Assembly: GCF_033001325.1 (NCBI RefSeq)
Contig: NZ_CP133111.1
Span: 1,240,001 to 1,304,000 of the forward strand
DNA from: Rhodopseudomonas sp. BAL398
GTDB lineage: Bacteria > Pseudomonadota > Alphaproteobacteria > Rhizobiales > Xanthobacteraceae
Length of the DNA: 64,000 nucleotides
Direction: 5' to 3'
Shown here: positions 54,901-64,000 of the stretch, in pieces
Layout of the letters: each line of letters opens with the position of its first letter
How positions within the stretch are numbered: the first letter of the stretch is position 1
Program-made: the position numbers and the translations under genes
Notes under the pieces: model-generated
Seen by the model: the letters and a program-made list of their open reading frames with translations, nothing else
Database searches by the model: none
What the model was told of the DNA's origin: nothing

Positions 54901-56099
54901 GCCGCATCCACCGGCCGGGTCGACCGCAGGAAGCGGGCGCAGAACGGGCCCAGCATCGCGATCACGGCGGCCGCCAGCAGCAGCGTCGGCAGCTTGCCCA
55001 GATTGGATATTCCCACGCCGTAGGCGATCGGGCCCACGGTCTGGCCCATGAAGAAAAAGAACGAATGCAGCGACATCGCGGTGGCGCGGGCTTCCTGCGA
55101 CAATTCGCTGGAGAACACCTGCAGTGACCCGTGCAACATGTAGAAGCCCCACCCCATCAGCAGGAAGCTCAGGCACTGGACCTGCCATGGCGGGCCGAAA
55201 GCGACGAACGCCACTTGCGCGGCCATCAGCGTGCCGCCTGCAATCATCATCCCGTTGACGCCGATCCGCGGCAGCATCCTGGTGATCGACGCGGTGTAGA
55301 ACAATCCGCCAAAGGCAAAACACGCCAGCACCAGGCCGGCGATCGACAGGCTGCTGACGCCGAGGTCGAACAGAAACGAGGCAACGTAGGGAAACAGGCC
55401 GAGCACGCAGCAGCCCTCGACGAACACCGCCGAGAACACGATCAGCGCATTCGGATTGGCGAAGATGGTGCGATAGCCGTGGCGGAGCACGCCAAGATTG
55501 ACCTTGCCCGCGGGCTTCGCCAGCGCGGCGCCCTTGAAGCCGACCGACACCGCGACCGAGGCCACGATCGCCAGCCCGCCCATCACCGCCAGCACACCGC
55601 GCCAGCCGAGAAAATCGCCGATGATCCCGGACGCCGTGGCGCCGAGCAGCGTTCCGGTCATCGCCCCCGCCATCACCCGGCTGATCGCGACCTGCCGGCG
55701 GTCCGGGCCGACCAGATCGCTGGTCAGGCTCAGCGTCACCGGAAACACCCCGCCCGCGCCGATCCCGCCGAGCACCCGGGTCGCCAGCAGCAGCGTATAG
55801 GACGACGTCATCGCGCCGAGAATGTTGGCGATCCCGAGCAGGACCAGACAGAACACCATCAGCCGCGCTTTGCCGAACAGATCGGCGGCAGCGCCCAGCA
55901 CCGGCTGAGTGATCGCAAAGGTGAAGGCCAGCGCCGCCGACAGCCCGGCCGCGGTGGCAATGCTGACCTGAAAATCCTCGGCGACATGGGGCAGCACCGG
56001 GTCGAGCGACCGGGTCGAGAGCGACGCCGCAAAAGAAGCCAGGGCGATGATGTAGAGAACCGGCGGCAGGTTTGGCTGGGCGCTGGCGCTTTGCGCCAT
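54897..56099 (-). CDS. MFS transporter
   Basis: 400 residues, 12 transmembrane segments. The start at 56099 ([17 protein letters not shown]) overlaps the kdsA stop (TAATG); the longer open frame upstream is the antisense side of kdsA. Motif [13 protein letters not shown] is the family's loop 2-3 signature. Drug or sugar exporter, substrate unknown; similar sequences are annotated as multidrug efflux. Confidence 0.9.
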   Translation of the reverse strand: MAQSASAQPNLPPVLYIIALASFAASLSTRSLDPVLPHVAEDFQVSIATAAGLSAALAFTFAITQPVLGAAADLFGKARLMVFCLVLLGIANILGAMTSSYTLLLATRVLGGIGAGGVFPVTLSLTSDLVGPDRRQVAISRVMAGAMTGTLLGATASGIIGDFLGWRGVLAVMGGLAIVASVAVSVGFKGAALAKPAGKVNLGVLRHGYRTIFANPNALIVFSAVFVEGCCVLGLFPYVASFLFDLGVSSLSIAGLVLACFAFGGLFYTASITRMLPRIGVNGMMIAGGTLMAAQVAFVAFGPPWQVQCLSFLLMGWGFYMLHGSLQVFSSELSQEARATAMSLHSFFFFMGQTVGPIAYGVGISNLGKLPTLLLAAAVIAMLGPFCARFLRSTRPVDAA

Positions 56100-56959
56100 T
56101 ACGCCACCCCGAGGCCGGTCGCGTCCTTGGCGATCCGATCGAATGCCATCAGCGTCCGCAGCAGGCCCTCGAATTCGCGCAGCGGCACCATGTTGGGGCC
56201 GTCGGAGGGCGCGTGGTCCGGATCGGGATGGGTTTCGATGAATACCCCGGCGACGCCGACCGCCACCGCGGCGCGCGCCAGCACCGGCACGAATTCGCGC
56301 TCGCCGCCGGACGAAGTGCCCTTGCCGCCGGGCTGCTGCACCGAATGGGTGGCGTCGAAGATCACCGGCGCGCCGGTGGTGCGCGCCAGGATCGGCAGCG
56401 CCCGCATGTCGGACACCAGCGTGTTGTAGCCGAACGAGGCGCCGCGTTCGGTCACCAGCACGTTGCGATTGCCGCTTCCAGTCAGCTTGGCCACCACATT
56501 GGCCATGTCCCACGGCGCCAGGAACTGACCCTTCTTGACATTGACCACCTTGCCGGTGGCGGCGGCGGCCAGCAGCAGATCGGTCTGCCGGCACAGAAAA
56601 GCCGGGATCTGCAGGATGTCGACGGCCTGCGCGGCGCGGGCACATTGCGCGCTCTCGTGGACGTCGGTCAGCACCGGCAGACCATAGGTCTCGCGGATTT
56701 CGGCGAAGATCGGCAATGCCTGGTCGATGCCGATGCCGCGTGCCGCGGCGGCGCTGGTGCGGTTGGCCTTGTCGAACGAGGTTTTGTAGACGAGGCCGAT
56801 GCCGAGGCGGTCGGCGATCTCCTTCAGCGCCGCGGCGACTTCCAGCGCATGCGCCCGGCTCTCGAGCTGGCACGGCCCGGCGATCACCGCCAGCGGCAGC
56901 GCGTTTCCGAACCTGACCTGTCCGGCTTCCACGATCGGTGCCGCGTGCGTGTCGTTCAA
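56099..56959 (-). CDS. kdsA: 3-deoxy-8-phosphooctulonate synthase
   Basis: 286 residues. Condenses PEP with arabinose 5-phosphate to make KDO-8-P for lipopolysaccharide. Blocks [56 protein letters not shown] and the Lys in [15 protein letters not shown] are present. A TTG at 56959 ([10 protein letters not shown]) is chosen because GCAAGGAATG lies nine bases upstream; an earlier TTG at 56989 lacks one. Confidence 0.95.
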   Translation of the reverse strand: MNDTHAAPIVEAGQVRFGNALPLAVIAGPCQLESRAHALEVAAALKEIADRLGIGLVYKTSFDKANRTSAAAARGIGIDQALPIFAEIRETYGLPVLTDVHESAQCARAAQAVDILQIPAFLCRQTDLLLAAAATGKVVNVKKGQFLAPWDMANVVAKLTGSGNRNVLVTERGASFGYNTLVSDMRALPILARTTGAPVIFDATHSVQQPGGKGTSSGGEREFVPVLARAAVAVGVAGVFIETHPDPDHAPSDGPNMVPLREFEGLLRTLMAFDRIAKDATGLGVA

Positions 56960-57036
56960 CTGATCATTCCTTGCTGGCTCGGGCTTCAAAGCGCCAGACC
57001 ATGCCGGTCGGGCCGCACCGGATCAAGCCTTGCGCA

Positions 57037-57939
57037 TCATGTCTTTGAAGTTTCTCGGCCAGGTTCCCCGGCCGCCCGTTCGAAGATCAACGTCGCGCCG
57101 AATGCATCGCAGGGCAACACTACCAGCCGGTCCAGCCGGCTTTGCGCGGCGATCGCACCGCGCGCCAAGGCGCTTTCGACCACGCCCAGATCATCGACCG
57201 CGATCCGCAATCCGACGAAGCTGGCGCCCTCGCCCTGCGGCGTGACCACGACGCCGAAGCGGTCGCGAAAGGCGACGGCCTCGTTGATCTCGATGTCGCC
57301 GCGGGCGGTGCGTGCGGTGATGCCGGTCGAGGTCGAATGCAGGTCGCGGGAACCGGTGAAGGCTTCGACAAAGACGTGGTGATCGGTGGGATTGTCAGCG
57401 ACCATCACCACGCCGGCCGCGGCCCGCGCCCCGTTCGGGTGATTCTGAAAATCGGCGTTCCAGAAATTCTGCGGAAAGCGATGCTGGCAGACCGCGAATC
57501 CGGCGTCGGGCGACAGCAGGTCGACCGCAAAGGCCAGCGAGAATGCCAGCTCGACCGCGACGCCGTCGGGGCGGCGACCTTCGCGGGCAAAATCGAACAC
57601 CTTGAAATCGCCGATGCCGGCCGCGGCAAAGCCGCGCGCATCGGCATCGGCGTCGCGGCTGCTCAGCAGCAGCATCGACAGGCCCTGGCGCCGCGCGAGA
57701 TAATCGCGTTGAAACGCGCCGAATGAGAACGAACCCGGCGCATGCGGCGCGATCTTCTCGGGCTCCGCCACGGTGAGAAGCTCGACAAAGAAATCCTGCA
57801 ACTGGACGATGCGGTTATGCGTGCCCCAGGGATGGCGGTTGCGGGCGCCGACGGTGAAGCCGGCGCGGCGATAGAACTCCGCGGCGGCATCGAGATCGTG
57901 GACCGCATGCACGATGTGGTCGAGTCCGCGCGGAATCAT
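57037..57939 (-). CDS. VOC-family (glyoxalase-like) protein
   Basis: 300 residues with paired beta-alpha-beta modules: GLDHIVHAVHDLDAAAEFYRRAG starts the first and GLRIAVDDLGVVESALARGA the second, the layout of the Glyoxalase_3 type. Metal-dependent activity and substrate are unknown. Lies between NIPSNAP and kdsA and is probably cotranscribed with them. Confidence 0.87.
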   Translation of the reverse strand: MIPRGLDHIVHAVHDLDAAAEFYRRAGFTVGARNRHPWGTHNRIVQLQDFFVELLTVAEPEKIAPHAPGSFSFGAFQRDYLARRQGLSMLLLSSRDADADARGFAAAGIGDFKVFDFAREGRRPDGVAVELAFSLAFAVDLLSPDAGFAVCQHRFPQNFWNADFQNHPNGARAAAGVVMVADNPTDHHVFVEAFTGSRDLHSTSTGITARTARGDIEINEAVAFRDRFGVVVTPQGEGASFVGLRIAVDDLGVVESALARGAIAAQSRLDRLVVLPCDAFGATLIFERAAGEPGRETSKT

Positions 57940-57980
57940 GCTGGGGCTTTCACTGTCGGGGCTTGCAATGCGGCGCGGTG

Positions 57981-58307
57981 TCACTTCAGCGCGGAGAACG
58001 ACGTCGGCTGCAGCAGCTGGTTGACGATATTGTCGACGATCTGGCCATCTGCCTCGGTCTTGGCGCGAGCCGCCAGCCATTCCGGATCGGTCGCGAAGGC
58101 ATTCCACTTCTGCTCGCGCTCGGCCAGCGATTCCCACGCCAGGATGTAGGTCAGCTCCTGGTTCGAGGCGCCGACCAGCGTGGTGAAGAAGCCGACCGGT
58201 CTGATTCCGCGCTTCTCCCACAGTTTCAGCGTGATGGTCTCGAAGCGATTGAGCAGCGCCGGCAGCCGCCCCGGCAGGCAGCGATAGACGCGGGTCTCGT
58301 AGATCAT
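57981..58307 (-). CDS. NIPSNAP-family protein
   Basis: 108 residues. MIYETRVYRCLPGRLPALLN, GIRPVGFFTTLVG and TYILAWESLAEREQKW form the ferredoxin-like NIPSNAP/dimeric alpha-beta barrel. Function unknown. GGAGGAAACCG directly before the ATG is a strong ribosome site, so translation should be efficient. First gene of the NIPSNAP-VOC-kdsA-MFS run. Confidence 0.9.
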   Translation of the reverse strand: MIYETRVYRCLPGRLPALLNRFETITLKLWEKRGIRPVGFFTTLVGASNQELTYILAWESLAEREQKWNAFATDPEWLAARAKTEADGQIVDNIVNQLLQPTSFSALK

Positions 58308-58418
58308 CGGTTTCCTCCGGTTTGTCGTTGCGGCCGGCTTATAGCCGGTGATTGCACCGCTGTCTTGGTCGCATCGTCGGCTCTCGCGAGGCTTGGCTTG
58401 CCCCTTAACCGAACAAAT

Positions 58419-58428
58419 TGTATATACA
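58419..58428. promoter_or_regulatory. Palindrome TGTATATACA upstream of brnA
   Basis: Perfect 10-bp palindrome in an A/T-rich island 76 bases before brnA. BrnA antitoxins repress their own promoter by ribbon-helix-helix binding, so this is a plausible operator; the assignment is inference. Confidence 0.45.
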
Positions 58429-58503
58429 TCAACGGCTGATTTCGATCCGGCCGACGGCGACCGATCAGCCTGCGGCGCGCCCATGCGAAGGAGATGGAAC
58501 GCC

Positions 58504-58791
58504 ATGCCCCGTAAAATCAAAGAGCCGGTGTTCGACGACGACAATCCGGAATGGACCGAAGCGGATTTTGCCAAGGCGACGCGCCTCGACGGCATTAAGG
58601 CCAAGGATCTCACGCCCGAAATACTTGCTCGAATTCCCGGCAGTCGCGGCCCGCAGAAGGCCCCAACCAAGGTCGCGGTCTCGATCCGGCTGAGCCCCGA
58701 AGTGATTGCCTTCTTCAAGGCCAAGGGTCCGGGCTGGCAGTCCCGGATCGACGACGCGCTGCCCAAGATTGCCAAGGTCAAGGCCAGTTGA
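58504..58791 (+). CDS. brnA: BrnA-family antitoxin (ribbon-helix-helix), orphan
   Basis: 95 residues. The family opening DDDNPEWTEADFAKA and the C-terminal RHH domain with VAVSIRLSPEVIAFFKAKG and GWQSRIDDAL are clear. The ATG at 58504 has GAAGGAGAT upstream. BrnA normally follows the toxin gene brnT. No BrnT is found in the 196 bases upstream, on either strand, or downstream, so it is an orphan antitoxin or the toxin was lost. Confidence 0.87.
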   Translation: MPRKIKEPVFDDDNPEWTEADFAKATRLDGIKAKDLTPEILARIPGSRGPQKAPTKVAVSIRLSPEVIAFFKAKGPGWQSRIDDALPKIAKVKAS

Positions 58792-59126
58792 GCTGTCGCG
58801 CGAAGCCGCCCGCTCGGTCGGCAAGCCTGCTGGCATCTGTCCTGGCCGTCAGCCTTTGCAGCATCGCCCCTGCCCTGGCGCAGAGCGGCAGTGCCGACAC
58901 GCTGATCGGCGGCCAGCCGGCGGCTCGGCAAGGTGACACCACCGCGGCCGGATCGGCGTTGGTCGGCGGTTCGCCAAACGTGTTCATCAATGGCAGGCCG
59001 GCGGCTGTTCAGGGCGATCGCTCGGGCTGCGGCGGCGTGGTGATCGGCGGCAGCAGCAACGTCTTCATCAACGGCAAGCCCGCCGCCCGCGCCGGCGATT
59101 CCGGCTCGGCTTGTCCGGGCAAGTAA
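58788..59126 (+). CDS. PAAR-like repeat protein with signal peptide
   Basis: 112 residues read from TTG 58788, which overlaps the brnA stop; the start is uncertain. Residues 11-33 form a secretion signal (LLASVLAVSLCSIAPALAQS). The rest consists of PAAR-type repeats: GGQPAARQGDT, then two tandem copies of NVFINGxPAAxxGD, ending in a Cys. PAAR proteins cap type VI spikes, but those are cytoplasmic; export by a signal peptide points to another role. Confidence 0.75.
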   Translation: MSCRAKPPARSASLLASVLAVSLCSIAPALAQSGSADTLIGGQPAARQGDTTAAGSALVGGSPNVFINGRPAAVQGDRSGCGGVVIGGSSNVFINGKPAARAGDSGSACPGK

Positions 59127-59207
59127 TCGCCGACTCAGAGCCGCTCGCTCAGCACAGCCGCGCTCAACAAACACTCAAGCGACCGCCCAAATTTGAGGCG
59201 ATGAACA

Positions 59208-59221
59208 TTGATGACGATCAA
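59208..59221. promoter_or_regulatory. Perfect FNR/FixK-type site upstream of adhE
   Basis: TTGAT-GACG-ATCAA matches the FNR/FixK consensus TTGATN4ATCAA in all ten half-site bases. Its centre is 59.5 bases before the TTG start. A class II arrangement (site at about -41.5) would place the transcription start near 59256, with CTGTAT near 59245 as the -10 region. Confidence 0.82.
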
Positions 59222-59273
59222 CACAGTTGGGGCGATTCCCGGTCTGTATCTCCTCAGCAAATAATCAATTACC

Positions 59274-61955
59274 TTGGCGGTTCCCGTGACTCATCCTCCC
59301 GTGTCCAATTCTGCTCTGACCGATCTCGACCAGCGGGTCGCGCGCGTCAAAGCCGCGCAATTGACCTATGCCACCTACTCGCAGGAACAGGTCGACCTCA
59401 TCTTCCGCAGCGCCGCGCTCGCCGCCTCCGACGCCCGGATCTCGCTGGCGCAGCTCGCCACCGAAGAAACCGGGATGGGCGTGGTCGAAGACAAAGTGAT
59501 CAAGAACCACTTCGCCTCCGAATACATCTACAACGCCTATAAGGACGACAAGACCTGCGGCATTATCGAGGTCAATGAAGAAGCCGGCATCATGACGGTC
59601 GCCGAACCGGTCGGCCTGATCTGCGGCATCGTGCCGACCACCAACCCGACCTCGACCGCGATCTTCAAGGCGCTGATCTCGCTGAAGACCCGCAACGGCA
59701 TCATCTTCAGCCCACATCCGCGCGCCGCGCGCGCGACCTGCGCCGCCGCCAAGCTGGTGCTGGACGCCGCCGTCGCCGCCGGCGCCCCGCCCGATATCAT
59801 CGGCTGGATCGACACCCCGACGATGCAGCTGTCCGACGCGCTGATGCATCACCCCGACGTCAATCTGATCCTGGCCACCGGAGGCCCGGCGATGGTGAAG
59901 GCGGCCTATTCCTCCGGCAAACCGGCGATCGGCGTCGGCGCCGGCAACACCCCCGTGGTGATCGACGAGACCGCCGACATCAAGCGCGCTGTGGCGTCGA
60001 TCCTGATGTCGAAGACCTTCGACAACGGCGTGGTCTGCGCCTCCGAGCAATCGATCATCGTCGTCGATGCGGTCTACGACGCGGTGCGCGCGCGGTTCGC
60101 CAGCCATGGCGGCTACATGCTCAAGCCTGCGGAACTGAACGCGGTGCGCGGGGTGTTGCTGGTGAACGGCAATGTCAACGTCAACATCGTCGGGCAATCG
60201 GCCGCCCGGATCGCCGAACTGGCCGGCATCGCCGTGCCGCACGACACCAAGATCCTGATCGGCGAAGTCGAAAGCACCGACACCGCCGAACCCTTCGCCC
60301 ACGAGAAACTGTCGCCGACGCTGGCGATGTATCGGCGGGCCGACTACGCGCAGGCGGTGCAGGCGGCCGTGGAACTGGTGGCGCTGGGCGGCATCGGCCA
60401 CACTTCGGCACTGTACACCGACCAGGATCTGCAGCCCGAGCGCGTGATCGATTTCGGCACCCGGATGAAGACCGCCCGTATCCTGATCAACACCCCCTCG
60501 TCGCATGGCGGGCTCGGCGATCTCTATAATTTCAGCCTGGCGCCGTCGCTGACGCTCGGCTGCGGATCGTGGGGCGGCAATTCGATCTCCGAAAATGTCG
60601 GTCCCAAGCATTTGATCAACAAGAAGACCGTGGCGAAGCGAGCCGAGAACATGCTGTGGCACAAGCTGCCGAAATCGATCTATTTCCGTCGCGGCGCCAC
60701 CTCCGAGGCGATCAAGGATCTGGCCGGCAAGAAGCGGGCGCTGATCGTCACCGACGGCTTCCTGTTCAGCAAGGGCTACACCGACGACATCATCCGGCTG
60801 TTGAAGAAGAACGGCATGGAGGTCGAGACCTTCTTCCAGGTCGAGGCCGATCCGACGCTGTCGATCATCAACAAGGGCGTCGAGATCGCGCAGGCGTTCA
60901 AGCCCGACGTCATCGTGGCGTTCGGCGGCGGCTCACCGATGGATGCGGCCAAGCTGATCTGGGTGCTGTATGAGCATCCCGACGTGCAATTCGCCGATCT
61001 GGCGCTGCGCTTCATGGACATCCGCAAGCGGATCTACAAATTCCCCAAGCTCGGCCTCAAGGCGGATCTGGTGGCGATTCCCACCACCTCGGGCACCGGC
61101 TCGGAAGTGACGCCGTTCGCGGTCGTCACCGACGACGCCACCGGCGTCAAATATCCGATCGCCGACTACGAACTGACCCCCAGCATGGCGATCGTCGACG
61201 CCAATTACGTGATGAACCTGCCGAAATCCTTGACCGCCTTCGGCGGCATCGATGCGGTGGTGCACGCGCTGGAGGCCTATGTGTCGATCATGGCCAGCGA
61301 ATTCACCGACGGCCAGGCGCTGCAAGCGCTGCGGCTGCTGAAAGACAATCTGCCCGCAGCCTATACAAAGGGCGCCAAGGATCCGGTCGCGCGCGAGCGG
61401 GTCCACAGCGGCGCCACCATCGCCGGCATCGCCTTCGCCAACGCCTTCCTCGGCGTCTGCCATTCGATGGCGCACAAGCTCGGCGCGGCGTTCCACGTCC
61501 CGCACGGCCTGTCCAACGCGCTGCTGATCTGCAACGTGATCCGGTACAATGCCAACGACAACCCGACCAAGCAGACCGCGTTCTCGCAATATGACCGGCC
61601 GAAATCACGCCACCGCTATGGCGAGATCGCAATCGCGCTGGGGCTGCAGGGCGTCAACACCGCCGCGCGGATCGACGCCCTGCTGGAATGGCTCGAGGGG
61701 CTGAAGCGCGACTTGGACATCCCGGCCTCGATCCGGGAAGCTGGCGTGTCCGAGGCCGATTTCCTGGCCAAGCTGGATAGCATTGCGGTCGAGGCGTTCG
61801 ACGATCAGTGCACCGGCGCCAATCCGCGCTTCCCGCTGGTGTCGGAACTCAAAACCATCCTGCTTGACAGCTATTACGGCCGCGCCTTCAGCGAGCGGCA
61901 CGAGGAGGACGTCCGAATGCTGCCGCCTGCCCCGACGGTGCGGGCAGCGGAGTAA
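59274..61955 (+). CDS. adhE: Bifunctional acetaldehyde-CoA/alcohol dehydrogenase
   Basis: 893 residues. The N-terminal ALDH half converts acetyl-CoA to acetaldehyde (catalytic Cys in GVVCASEQS, about residue 255); the C-terminal iron-dependent ADH half reduces it to ethanol (metal-binding HSMAHKLGAAFHVPHG). Long stretches agree with the enterobacterial protein (VVEDKVIKNHFASEYIYNAY; NVGPKHLINKKTVAKRAENM). It forms spirosomes in E. coli. The start is a TTG (MAVPVTHPP) without a strong ribosome site; GTG 59286 is an alternative. The gene lies in an accessory island behind an FNR/FixK site and is probably induced by low oxygen. Confidence 0.95.
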   Translation: MAVPVTHPPVSNSALTDLDQRVARVKAAQLTYATYSQEQVDLIFRSAALAASDARISLAQLATEETGMGVVEDKVIKNHFASEYIYNAYKDDKTCGIIEVNEEAGIMTVAEPVGLICGIVPTTNPTSTAIFKALISLKTRNGIIFSPHPRAARATCAAAKLVLDAAVAAGAPPDIIGWIDTPTMQLSDALMHHPDVNLILATGGPAMVKAAYSSGKPAIGVGAGNTPVVIDETADIKRAVASILMSKTFDNGVVCASEQSIIVVDAVYDAVRARFASHGGYMLKPAELNAVRGVLLVNGNVNVNIVGQSAARIAELAGIAVPHDTKILIGEVESTDTAEPFAHEKLSPTLAMYRRADYAQAVQAAVELVALGGIGHTSALYTDQDLQPERVIDFGTRMKTARILINTPSSHGGLGDLYNFSLAPSLTLGCGSWGGNSISENVGPKHLINKKTVAKRAENMLWHKLPKSIYFRRGATSEAIKDLAGKKRALIVTDGFLFSKGYTDDIIRLLKKNGMEVETFFQVEADPTLSIINKGVEIAQAFKPDVIVAFGGGSPMDAAKLIWVLYEHPDVQFADLALRFMDIRKRIYKFPKLGLKADLVAIPTTSGTGSEVTPFAVVTDDATGVKYPIADYELTPSMAIVDANYVMNLPKSLTAFGGIDAVVHALEAYVSIMASEFTDGQALQALRLLKDNLPAAYTKGAKDPVARERVHSGATIAGIAFANAFLGVCHSMAHKLGAAFHVPHGLSNALLICNVIRYNANDNPTKQTAFSQYDRPKSRHRYGEIAIALGLQGVNTAARIDALLEWLEGLKRDLDIPASIREAGVSEADFLAKLDSIAVEAFDDQCTGANPRFPLVSELKTILLDSYYGRAFSERHEEDVRMLPPAPTVRAAE

Positions 61956-61962
61956 CCGCGGT

Positions 61963-61986
61963 CGGGGCGGGCCACTCCCCGCCCCG
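61963..61986. terminator. Bidirectional terminator between adhE and pyrG
   Basis: CGGGGCGGG-ccactc-CCCGCCCCG: a perfect 9-bp G/C stem between two converging genes. No clear T-run on either side. Confidence 0.65.
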
Positions 61987-62008
61987 GGACTGCGTCGAAT
62001 GAGTTGAG

Positions 62009-63652
<1,644 letters not shown>

Positions 63653-63665
63653 TTAAGGCCCCCGG

Positions 63666-63690
63666 CACCGATTCGCAAAACGAATCGGTG
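63666..63690. promoter_or_regulatory. Perfect hairpin 1 in secG-pyrG gap
   Basis: CACCGATTCG-caaaa-CGAATCGGTG: a 10-bp perfect stem 26 bases upstream of pyrG. It would be in the 5' leader of pyrG or the 3' end of secG mRNA. Confidence 0.6.
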
Positions 63691-63724
63691 CGGACGGCCG
63701 GATGAAGAGATGTCTATGGGTGAC

Positions 63725-63747
63725 TTTGAAACGATATCAGTTTCAAA
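63725..63747. promoter_or_regulatory. Perfect inverted repeat 2 in secG-pyrG gap
   Basis: TTTGAAAC-gatatca-GTTTCAAA: 8-bp arms, A/T-rich, a shape more like a protein-binding operator than a terminator. Confidence 0.55.
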
Positions 63748-63757
63748 CGGTTGCAAA

Positions 63758-63786
63758 CGAAACCTGATGTAACCCATCAGGTTTCG
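63758..63786 (-). terminator. Hairpin 3, candidate secG terminator
   Basis: CGAAACCTGAT with ATCAGGTTTCG, an 11-bp perfect stem and 7-base loop, 20 bases after the secG stop. On the - strand it is followed by TTTG only, so termination may be partial. Confidence 0.6.
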
Positions 63787-63805
63787 CAATGCATAGCCGC
63801 AAAGT

Positions 63806-64000
63806 TTATTGCGAACGTGGCGCCTGCGGGACCGCCGGGGCCTGCTGATTCTGTTGCTGATCGGCCTTCTTCAGCGAGTCGAGCAAGCCGCCGCCTTCGG
63901 ACAGCGGCGGCGCCGGCGTGGCGGGCTGCGATTGCGTCGTCGGGCTCGAGGTGGGGAGAATTGACGTGGGCTTGCGGTCGTAGCTCGCCAGCCATGACAG
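63806..64000 (-). CDS. secG: Protein-export membrane protein SecG, C-terminal part
   Basis: 64 residues are visible; the gene starts outside the window. It reads LSWLASYDRKPTSILPTSSP, then a Pro-rich linker and GGGLLDSLKKADQQQNQQ to the stop. The end of a transmembrane region (LSWLAS) and long Pro/Gln tail are typical of alphaproteobacterial SecG. SecG aids preprotein passage through SecYE. secG-pyrG order is common in this group. Confidence 0.85.
   Translation of the reverse strand: MSWLASYDRKPTSILPTSSPTTQSQPATPAPPLSEGGGLLDSLKKADQQQNQQAPAVPQAPRSQ

Noticed and set aside
56100-56873. N-terminal extension of the MFS transporter through kdsA
   Set aside because: The added 258 residues are an out-of-frame reading of kdsA. 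The MFS start at 56099 overlaps the kdsA stop in the usual TAATG manner.
59111-59542. 143-residue open frame overlapping the adhE promoter and start
   Set aside because: It crosses the FNR/FixK site and runs out of frame into adhE; no protein-like features.
63777-63995. 72-residue open frame on the - strand at the right edge
   Set aside because: Another frame of the same strand encodes the recognisable SecG C-terminus.

Overview
The window is GC-rich alphaproteobacterial chromosome, most like the Rhodopseudomonas/Bradyrhizobium group (Nitrobacteraceae). This rests on gene content and order: pyrG with kdsA, eno, ftsB and a pdhA-pdhB-DUF5076-pdhC-lpd cluster; tatA-tatB-tatC beside scpA-scpB, nagZ, a SPOR protein, argS and dgt; a perfect FNR/FixK box; and palindromic repeats typical of these genomes. 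No tRNA, rRNA, CRISPR array or insertion sequence was seen. No gene-free stretch exceeds 300 bases.

1-19,712: late genes of a prophage, all on the + strand except one lipoprotein gene. The order matches the late region of T7-like podoviruses: scaffold (partial), capsid, a possible decoration protein, tail tubular proteins A and B, a small internal virion protein, three very large proteins in the ejection-protein slots, tail spike, then endolysin and small membrane proteins for lysis. The 1199-residue protein combines a ParB/DdrB-like segment with a zincin HEAGH motif, which suggests a polyvalent injected protein. An exact 12-base motif (CCGCGCTTAACA) lies before the capsid, tail spike and endolysin genes. 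Two of these places match the T7 phi10 and phi17 promoters, so this is the best candidate for an undescribed phage promoter family. Portal, terminase, polymerase and integrase genes are not in the window.

19,713-34,938: host genes. These are pcm, a one-domain response regulator with a repeat-derived terminator, surE, a Cys-rich secreted protein, a CAP-domain protein, serS (with an unusual AT-rich insertion), a DUF1640-like gene with a probable frameshift, tatC/tatB/tatA, scpB/scpA, nagZ, a SPOR-domain protein, argS, dgt and an IscA/ErpA-type protein.

34,956-42,030: an RND efflux pump with its adaptor, exonuclease III, a NUDIX hydrolase, a Sel1-repeat protein and an unrecognised ORF.

42,324-49,253: the pyruvate dehydrogenase operon on the - strand, running pdhA, pdhB, a DUF5076 gene, pdhC, a 73-aa gene, a DUF559 gene and lpd, with ftsB upstream. 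The operon has been invaded. A 39-bp duplication of the pdhC 3' end brackets the 73-aa gene. Two 52-bp palindromic elements with compensatory stem changes overlap or abut the DUF559 gene. Two related elements sit in frame in the interdomain linker of PdhC.

49,331-58,307: an FMN reductase, EamA and LysE transporters, an MDR dehydrogenase, eno, queF, an MFS transporter, kdsA, and VOC and NIPSNAP-family proteins.

58,308-61,990: an accessory + strand island with an orphan BrnA antitoxin, a PAAR-like protein with a signal peptide, and adhE. AdhE is strikingly like the enterobacterial protein and lies behind a perfect TTGAT-N4-ATCAA site, so fermentative alcohol metabolism is probably switched on by low oxygen.

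62,009-64,000: pyrG, an intergenic region with three perfect inverted repeats, and the C-terminus of SecG.
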